Origin: Thermodesulfovibrionales bacterium
GTDB taxonomy: Bacteria; Nitrospirota; Thermodesulfovibrionia; Thermodesulfovibrionales; SM23-35
DNA: 5,400 nt
Assembly (NCBI GenBank): GCA_022865525.1
Contig: JALHSV010000301.1
Coordinates: 1 to 5,400, forward strand
Direction: 5' to 3'
Below are positions 1 to 4,055 of the stretch, in pieces. Numbering within the stretch: the stretch's first letter is position 1; each line of letters opens with the position of its first letter. The notes beneath the pieces were generated by a model. It did no database searches. It was not told the origin of the DNA and worked only from the letters and a program-made list of their open reading frames with translations. Both the position numbers and the translations under genes were made by a program.

Positions 1-525
1 ATAAGCATTATTGCCATTGTCTACGACAACAGGTGTACCAAAAGTGAAAGTGCGGTTTACGCAGCCGATATTTTCCTCAGAGGTACTATATACAAGCTCT
101 GGTTGCGTGACATCTCCATTCTTCGGATTGATTGTAAGAAAGCTACCGAATACCTTTGTATCGCTGGTATCGCAGAACCGGAACTCTACGGCTATAATCT
201 GTGAACCGTTGGGCAAGTTCACAGGAGCTTCCAGCCAGGGACGGCCTGTTGCATTGGTGCGGTAAAGTCCGATGTTTCCGCTCGACAGATTAAAGTCATA
301 GGTAACATCACTACTTATTGGGTGGAAGGCATGGGCAACATAAGTGACTGTAGAGGTAACACTGGTACCCCAAGCCGGTTCTATTCCCCCCTCACTCATT
401 ACTCCGTCTAGTTTTACCGCCGCAGATTGTCCTGCAGAGTTCTCATAGCCTTGAGCAAAAAGTCCAACTGGCAATGTAAGTACCAATGTTAGTGACAAAA
501 CTAAAAATAGTAAGTTTCTCTTCAT
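1..525 (-). CDS. Secreted protein of unknown function, C-terminus beyond window edge
   Basis: An open frame starts at the ATG at 525-523 and runs without a stop to base 1, giving 175 codons; the end lies outside the window. The start is fixed by a strong AGGAGG (535-530) four bases upstream. Residues 1-24 form a classical signal peptide: Lys2-Arg3, a long Leu/Val/Thr hydrophobic core, and an LFA-QG cleavage site after Ala24, so export across the inner membrane is expected. The mature part is rich in Thr, Ser, Val, Asn and Gly with alternating hydrophobic residues, suggesting beta-strands (a beta-sandwich is my inference). It has only two cysteines, Cys118 and Cys155, which could pair after export. 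No catalytic motif, lipobox or repeat is visible. I do not recognise the family. It sits inside a probable integrative element, reading away from the attachment site at 948-993, so it would be cargo. The reading frame is very likely real; the function is open. Confidence 0.85.
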   Translation of the reverse strand, partial: MKRNLLFLVLSLTLVLTLPVGLFAQGYENSAGQSAAVKLDGVMSEGGIEPAWGTSVTSTVTYVAHAFHPISSDVTYDFNLSSGNIGLYRTNATGRPWLEAPVNLPNGSQIIAVEFRFCDTSDTKVFGSFLTINPKNGDVTQPELVYSTSEENIGCVNRTFTFGTPVVVDNGNNAY

Positions 526-535
526 ATTTCCTCCT

Positions 536-947
536 GTGGTCAAGATTACGGAATCAATTTTTAAAATTGTCAGATTGTATATCCTCCTGCGCTCTATTTC
601 TATACCCCCTTTCCTTTTAAAACTTAGTTCAGAGTTTTTTTGATTCGACCATATGATTTCGGAAAACTGTTATGAAGTCAATAGAGGGGCACTCATTGGT
701 ACAGATTATTGTTATTGAATACGATAAACAGTCGTCATTATCAGGCTGGTTCAGGATTATGCGGATAACAGGAAGTTATTGATTATGAGGAAGTAACATC
801 AAAAGGGTACCGTGATAAAATCGTGATAAAAACATATCGAACACGATACAAACAAATCGAAACATATAAAAATAAATTCGGCTTAACTAATTGATTTAAA
901 AAGCTTTATTCGGTATTTTCAAGACCTTGTATAGCCCCCTGAAAAGT
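536..947. other. AT-rich non-coding stretch at the end of a probable integrated element
   Basis: No convincing gene is present on either strand. On the minus side it should hold the promoter of the secreted-protein gene, but I cannot pick a credible -35/-10 pair. Visible structure is an odd perfect palindrome CAATTTTTAAAATTG at 555-569, 30 bases before that gene's start, and a second AGGAGG-like sequence on the minus strand near 582-587 with no start codon after it. A cluster of short direct repeats lies at 811-864. ATTCGG occurs at 876-881 and 908-913 and resembles the ATTCGT of the attachment core at 948-953. No integrase or excisionase gene lies here. Confidence 0.6.
811..864. repeat. Short direct repeats near the attachment site
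   Basis: CGTGATAAAA occurs at 811-820 and exactly again at 822-831, an 11-base period close to one helical turn. It is followed by ACATATCGAACA (832-843) and the similar ACAAATCGAAACA (852-864), about 20 bases apart. The spacing suggests tandem protein binding on one DNA face. By position, within 140 bases of the probable att core on the element side, these could be arm-type integrase or excisionase sites; that role is inference. AT-rich DNA gives chance repeats, so confidence is moderate for the pattern and low for the role. Confidence 0.4.
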
Positions 948-993
948 ATTCGTAATCAGCAGGTCGTCGGTTCGACTCCGACCACCGGCTCCA
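948..993 (+). other. tRNA-Thr(CGT) 3' fragment, probable attachment-site remnant of an integrative element
   Basis: The segment matches a tRNA from the anticodon loop onward: loop TTCGTAA (949-955, anticodon CGT at 951-953), 3' anticodon stem TCAGC (956-960), variable loop AGGTC (961-965), T-stem GTCGG/CCGAC (966-970 with 978-982) around TTCGACT, acceptor 3' strand CACCGGC (983-989), discriminator T990 and CCA at 991-993. The matching 5' parts are absent. There is no GCTGA before the loop, no D-arm, and no GCCGGTG acceptor strand upstream, so it cannot fold as tRNA. Tyrosine integrases commonly recombine in tRNA anticodon or T loops and leave exactly such a 3' copy at the distal end of an island; E. 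coli thrW, also tRNA-Thr(CGT), is a known target. By this logic the intact tRNA lies to the left, beyond the element. Confidence 0.8.
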
Positions 994-1041
994 GTAAAAT
1001 CATTGATTTTCGTTCGTCATCCAAAGCTTTCTGGATAAATC

Positions 1042-1050
1042 TGCTATGAT
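1042..1050 (+). promoter_or_regulatory. Candidate extended -10 promoter element
   Basis: TGCTATGAT fits an extended -10 element (TGn followed by TATGAT, one mismatch from TATAAT). No good -35 hexamer lies 16-18 bases upstream, as is usual for extended -10 promoters. It would give a transcript starting near 1057, about 26 bases before the small membrane protein's ATG. Assigned by motif and position only. Confidence 0.4.
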
Positions 1051-1082
1051 TTGCATATGACCATGATGGTATGGATGCGTGA

Positions 1083-1259
1083 ATGAAATACCTGGTCATC
1101 ATTTTTATTCTCATCATAATCATCGGCATCTTTGGAAACCGTGAGCTCAGCCGTGATAGAGCGAGAATTCATCGAATGTTGAGGGAATATTCATTCAGAA
1201 CATATAACCCTGAAGATGATAAAAATCCTCCTGAAGAAGGAGAGGGGAAAAAGGAATAA
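1083..1259 (+). CDS. Small single-span membrane protein (58 aa), unknown function
   Basis: ATG at 1083 opens a 58-codon frame ending in TAA at 1257-1259. An in-frame TGA (1080-1082) touches the ATG, so no earlier start exists. Residues 1-18 form an almost unbroken Val/Ile/Leu/Phe run, long enough for one membrane helix or an uncleaved signal anchor. It is followed by a basic Arg-rich segment (residues 20-34) and a strongly acidic, Pro/Gly-containing tail (about residues 44-57) ending KKE. By the positive-inside rule the charged tail is probably cytoplasmic. The ordered layout of hydrophobic helix, basic linker and acidic tail argues for a real gene. The ribosome site is weak (GGAT about eight bases upstream) and no family is recognised. 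It lies just outside the probable island boundary and upstream of the 6S RNA. Confidence 0.55.
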   Translation: MKYLVIIFILIIIIGIFGNRELSRDRARIHRMLREYSFRTYNPEDDKNPPEEGEGKKE

Positions 1260-1314
1260 TGTCATTTGTATAAAATCATGAATTATTTTGTTTTCCTGAA
1301 GGAATAGCTGATAA

Positions 1315-1332
1315 TAACCATAAATATGGTTA
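1315..1332. promoter_or_regulatory. Perfect 18-bp palindrome, possible operator
   Basis: TAACCATA-AA-TATGGTTA has two perfect 8-base arms around a 2-base centre. It lies 39 bases upstream of the -35 of the 6S RNA promoter and 55 bases after the small membrane protein gene. Its shape suits a dimeric regulator; it is not followed by a T-run, so it is not a standard terminator. No regulator is identified. Confidence 0.3.
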
Positions 1333-1370
1333 AATGAACTGAAGAGACTGTTTTCTGCCATTTCTCCCTC

Positions 1371-1398
1371 TTGAAATATACGCAAGAGATAGTAAAAT
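1371..1398 (+). promoter_or_regulatory. Sigma-70-like promoter of the 6S RNA
   Basis: TTGAAA (1371-1376) and TAAAAT (1393-1398) are separated by 16 bases, each close to the housekeeping consensus TTGACA/TATAAT. A start about seven bases after the -10, near 1405, lies just ahead of the 6S closing stem that opens at 1415. Element quality and position agree. Confidence 0.6.
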
Positions 1399-1404
1399 AA
1401 AATT

Positions 1405-1583
1405 AAGAAAAGGAATTGCGAGACCCAGGACGGATTAAACCTGAGGATCAAGCAGATTGAAAAGGGAGCAGGAGTTAGATGTGGTGAGCATGCCTTCAGC
1501 AGCGAGGAGGAAGCCTGAAGCATCTACCAAAGCACCCACTTAAAAAAGAGCTCAAAGGTTACCGTCTCTGGGATCGCAATCAA
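1405..1583 (+). ncRNA. ssrS: 6S RNA
   Basis: 6S RNA binds the housekeeping sigma-RNA polymerase holoenzyme by imitating an open promoter and dampens transcription in slow growth. The sequence shows the conserved core GGTGAGCATGCC (starting about 1482) followed by GGAAGCC, matching the best-conserved stretch of E. coli 6S (GGTGAGCATGCT ... GAAGCC), plus an AAGGTTACCG-like 3' segment. It also folds correctly. The closing stem is ATTGCGA (1415-1421) with TCGCAAT (1574-1580), CCCAG (1424-1428) with CTGGG (1568-1572), ACGG (1430-1433) with CCGT (1562-1565), AACC (1438-1441) with GGTT (1557-1560) and TGAG (1442-1445) with CTCA (1551-1554). Then comes a large central bubble, and TAGATG (1476-1481) pairs with CATCTA (1521-1526) to close the terminal hairpin. 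Length is about 170 nt, near the family norm. Ends are approximate, since the 3' end shows no U-tract and may be processed. Confidence 0.88.
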
Positions 1584-1598
1584 TATTTTGGATTCTTG

Positions 1599-1695
1599 GA
1601 GCCATATAAGGGCAAAGCAGCCTGCAAGCGTAATGACAGAAGCATACAATGTCAACGTAAAGGTTGCCTAAAGAAGCAAGCCCTTATAATGGCTC
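1599..1695. repeat. 97-nt imperfect palindrome, nested hairpin between 6S RNA and purH
   Basis: The outer arms GAGCCATATAAGGGC (1599-1613) and GCCCTTATAATGGCTC (1680-1695) are complementary except for one extra base. Inside them GCAGCC (1617-1622) pairs with GGTTGC (1662-1667), and CGT..TGACA (1629-1638) pairs with TGTCAACG (1650-1657), so the whole unit folds as one long hairpin. On the plus strand it is followed by TATTTATTTTAT, so it could end 6S precursor transcripts. It could equally be a dispersed palindromic element or a small RNA. No clear flanking target duplication is visible, and it lacks a clean T-run on the minus side. Confidence 0.6.
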
Positions 1696-1725
1696 TATTT
1701 ATTTTATAAGGACGACCTTAGTTCC

Positions 1726-3018
1726 TTAATGCTTAAACGCCCTCTGGCCTGTGAAGACCATGGTAACTTTCGGGTTCGCCTCATTGCATGCGATGATGGA
1801 TTCGAAGTCCCTCTCAGAACCGCCGGGATTTACTATTGCGGTTACCCCTTCTTTGATCCCAACGTCAACACCGTCTCTAAAGGGGAAAAATGCATCAGAT
1901 ACCATTACAGATCCGATAAGGCCTCCTTTATGCTCCTTCGTATCCACATCAATCTTGATCAGGTCAAGCCTGTTCCTTTTGCCATTTTGAACATCGAGAT
2001 CGAATGTCTTGTATGGAATACCATATTTCCTGAAACAGAGTGCATCGGCATGTTTCGTGTAGGCCTTGAAGACCGCAATCTCAGCTACGCCTACCCTGTC
2101 CTGCTCACCGGTACCGATACCAACTGTTATACCATCTTTGACATAGATGACCGAGTTTGAGGTTATTCCCTGTTCAACATTCCATCCGAATAGCATATCG
2201 TCATATTCCTTGTCAGTCGGTTGCCTCTCGATAACATACTCCTTTCCCTGGTATGTTGCCTTTGCAGGCAGAAAATCATCCCTCGATCGCATCTTATTGA
2301 CAGGAGATTGCTGTACGATAATCCCGCCGTCCGTCAACGACTTGAAATCGACAAAGCGCATATTCCTGTATTTCTGCAATTGATCGATTTTGCTCACCCT
2401 GATAATCCTCAGATTCTTTCGTTTTGCCAATACTGGTATCGTACCCTCGTCAAATTCAGGTGCAGCCACTACCTCAAGATAATTCCTGCCGGCCATCTCA
2501 GCAGTATCTCTGTCCATTGGTCTATTAACGACAAGACAACCGCCAAATGCCGCTATCCTGTCTGCCATATTAGCTTTGTCATACGCATCGGCCAGAGTTA
2601 TTCCATGTGCTGCACCGCAGGGATTATTGTGTTTCAGAATGACAGCGGCAGGACGTTCCGTCAGGAATTTCATTATATTGAGCCCGTTATCAAGATCTGT
2701 CAGGTTTGTCTTGCCGGGGTGTTTTCCTGCCTGGATCATATCCTCTTCAGAGATGCTGCTGACAAGGCCATTGCCCGGCTGGATAAACTGGCAGCCACCG
2801 AGAATCAGATTTCCATTGACCAGTTCATACAGTGCTGCCTCCTGTTCAGGATTTTCACCGTACCGGAGACCTTTCTCGATCAGTTCTCCTGTTTTCTCAT
2901 CCGGTATCTTCCATGTCCTTTTCCTGTATATCAAAGTCTGATCACCGAATTTGATGATCATTTCATTCGGGAAATGGTCCGCCATAATCGTGCGGTATAT
3001 TTTCTTTATATCTGACAT
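1726..3018 (-). CDS. purH: Stand-alone AICAR transformylase (PurH C-terminal domain)
   Basis: Transfers a formyl group from 10-formyltetrahydrofolate to AICAR, giving FAICAR, in late purine synthesis in the cytoplasm. Family hallmarks are RYGENPEQ (residues 52-59), the catalytic Lys129-His130 in LKHNNPCG, AFGG (157-160), VAAPEFDEG (184-192), DAFFPFRDGVD (375-385), NPGGS (397-401) and the C-terminal TGQRAFKH (423-430, usually TGxRHFxH). At 430 residues it lacks the roughly 200-residue MGS-like IMP cyclohydrolase domain of ordinary bifunctional PurH (about 510-530 aa), so ring closure must come from another protein. Between VGIGTGEQDRV (299-309) and GSVMVSDAFF it carries roughly 40-50 extra residues compared with textbook PurH. 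The ATG is supported by GAGGAGGG five bases upstream, and the missing domain is not hidden in the 40-nt gap, so the short form is genuine. It is probably cotranscribed with the YkgJ-like gene upstream. Confidence 0.93.
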   Translation of the reverse strand: MSDIKKIYRTIMADHFPNEMIIKFGDQTLIYRKRTWKIPDEKTGELIEKGLRYGENPEQEAALYELVNGNLILGGCQFIQPGNGLVSSISEEDMIQAGKHPGKTNLTDLDNGLNIMKFLTERPAAVILKHNNPCGAAHGITLADAYDKANMADRIAAFGGCLVVNRPMDRDTAEMAGRNYLEVVAAPEFDEGTIPVLAKRKNLRIIRVSKIDQLQKYRNMRFVDFKSLTDGGIIVQQSPVNKMRSRDDFLPAKATYQGKEYVIERQPTDKEYDDMLFGWNVEQGITSNSVIYVKDGITVGIGTGEQDRVGVAEIAVFKAYTKHADALCFRKYGIPYKTFDLDVQNGKRNRLDLIKIDVDTKEHKGGLIGSVMVSDAFFPFRDGVDVGIKEGVTAIVNPGGSERDFESIIACNEANPKVTMVFTGQRAFKH

Positions 3019-3058
3019 AAGACCCTCCTCATGTCAATCACCAACCATTCATAACTGG

Positions 3059-3847
3059 TCACTTTTTCAAATACTCCTTCTTTACCTTTAGTCCATCTTC
3101 AAGCAAGAGAAGGAATTTTATATAGGTAAACCCAAGCTTCATTAATGCGACGTCATCGGTTTTTATTTTTTCCATCACATCCTTTTCAATGTCAAAAATA
3201 TCAAGGAATCTGCTCTCGAATACATACCTCCTGAACCTGTCGACGTCATAAAACGCTGTGTATATCTGAGCCTGTTTGTTGGAATCAAGCTCCTTCAGAA
3301 GTGGATTTCTTCGTAACTGGACCTCTTTCCATTCCCTGTTCATTTCATCATAGAGACTTGCCTCCTGGTCATCCTTCCATGACTGGATTGTCCATTCTGT
3401 GTTTTCCTGATAACCAAGGCAATGCGGCTCCCGAATAAAGAAATAAAATTCTTCATTAACCGGCCCTTTCTCGGTTTCCTTTCGCATTATTCCCTGACCT
3501 ATAGGATAATACCGGCAATTTGCAGGCCTGTCTGTATAGATCGTGCAGCCATCAGGTGTAACAAAATGACATGTCTTTTCCTGATCGTCGAGCATTTTCA
3601 GTCTTACGAGAGGCTGTTTGGACTTATCATCGAGTTCCATATGAGTATACTTCTCAAGGAATTCTTCAGAGGATATTCCGAGCCTTTTTTTCATTCTGAT
3701 AATATCATATGGAGTGAGCAGGATATTGATATTGCCGCAGCATTTTGTAAAACATGGTATACCTTTATGACACCTGAACTTAAACTCCGATTTTAGCGTA
3801 AGCTGCGTTGGGTCCACATCTTTCATACTGGGTAACGGCATCTTCAT
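3059..3847 (-). CDS. YkgJ-family cysteine-cluster protein
   Basis: A 262-residue protein of the YkgJ/CxxCxxCC family (UPF0153), presumed to bind an Fe-S cluster or zinc; the biochemical role is not established. Eight cysteines follow the family layout: Cys26, Cys32 and the Cys36-Cys37 pair in the N-terminal FRCHKGIPCFTKCCG segment, then Cys93 (CHF), Cys101 (DGCTIY), Cys111 in RPANCRYYP, and Cys143 (PHCLGY). The middle motif, Cys-x-Ile-Tyr-x-x-Arg-Pro-x-x-Cys-Arg-x-Tyr-Pro, is diagnostic. A C-terminal half of about 110 charged residues has no recognised domain. No signal peptide or membrane span is seen, so it is cytoplasmic. ATG 3847 follows AAAGGA by four bases; the second ATG (3841) is better spaced (ten bases) and cannot be excluded. 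It lies 40 nt upstream of purH in the same direction, so an operon is likely. Any link to purine synthesis is inference from position only. Confidence 0.88.
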   Translation of the reverse strand: MKMPLPSMKDVDPTQLTLKSEFKFRCHKGIPCFTKCCGNINILLTPYDIIRMKKRLGISSEEFLEKYTHMELDDKSKQPLVRLKMLDDQEKTCHFVTPDGCTIYTDRPANCRYYPIGQGIMRKETEKGPVNEEFYFFIREPHCLGYQENTEWTIQSWKDDQEASLYDEMNREWKEVQLRRNPLLKELDSNKQAQIYTAFYDVDRFRRYVFESRFLDIFDIEKDVMEKIKTDDVALMKLGFTYIKFLLLLEDGLKVKKEYLKK

Positions 3848-3861
3848 TCAATCCTTTCTGT

Positions 3862-3952
3862 CTGATTTTCAGCAGTTCTCTGATGGTAAAATCATCAGCG
3901 TTCTTCTCAATAGGCAAAAATAAAAGCAATCCCTGGGATAAAGCTGATGATT
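3862..3952 (-). promoter_or_regulatory. Structured leader of the ykgJ-purH operon with competing hairpins
   Basis: In minus-strand order the leader holds segment A AATCATCAGC (3952-3943), segment B GCTGATGATT (3899-3890) and segment C CATCAG (3885-3880). A and B are perfect 10-base complements. B also pairs with C by its CTGATG (6 bp, 7-base loop), so the two folds exclude each other. A further small hairpin, CTGA-AAA-TCAG (3872-3862), sits directly before the ribosome site at about 3857-3852. No U-run follows B-C, so if this regulates it would act on translation more readily than on termination. It matches no riboswitch class I recognise; pairing is seen, regulation is inferred. Confidence 0.35.
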
Positions 3953-4004
3953 AGGGGTGTAAAAAGCACTTCCTTATAACGTAATGTAACTTCTTCGTTT
4001 ATTA

Positions 4005-4040
4005 TAATAAAAAAGGCCGGCAGAAATCTCTGCCGGCCTT
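4005..4040 (-). terminator. Intrinsic terminator of hppA
   Basis: On the minus strand AAGGCCGGCAGA (4040-4029) and TCTGCCGGCCTT (4024-4013) form a perfect 12-bp GC-rich stem with a 4-base loop. It begins 15 bases after the hppA stop codon and runs straight into TTTTTTAT. This is a textbook rho-independent terminator. It separates hppA from the ykgJ-purH operon, which therefore needs its own promoter in 3848-4004. Confidence 0.93.
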
Positions 4041-4055
4041 CAAGTTTTCTGAAAA

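Noticed and set aside
672..782. 36-codon plus-strand frame in the element-end region
   Set aside because: The ribosome site is weak, and the peptide has no ordered composition or recognisable domain; it is short enough to be chance.
900..993. A complete tRNA gene, possibly with an intron
   Set aside because: No 5' acceptor strand, D-arm or 5' anticodon stem is found upstream, and nothing suggests an intron.
1191..1523. 110-codon minus-strand frame opposite the small membrane protein and 6S RNA
   Set aside because: It overlaps the 3' end of the plus-strand small protein and half of the 6S RNA, has no convincing ribosome site, and its composition looks like translated non-coding sequence.
1717..1740. 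Small hairpin (AAGG-TCGT-CCTT type) after the purH stop as an intrinsic terminator
   Set aside because: The stem is only about four to five AT/GC pairs and is followed by a mixed A/T sequence instead of a T-run.
2221..3015. 264-codon plus-strand frame opposite purH
   Set aside because: It is the antisense shadow of a well-conserved gene; its translation shows no domain.
3780..3930. Minus-strand frame with TTG starts running from the ykgJ leader into the gene in another frame
   Set aside because: It has no ATG or GTG start and no well-placed ribosome site, and it overlaps the well-supported YkgJ start by over 60 bases.
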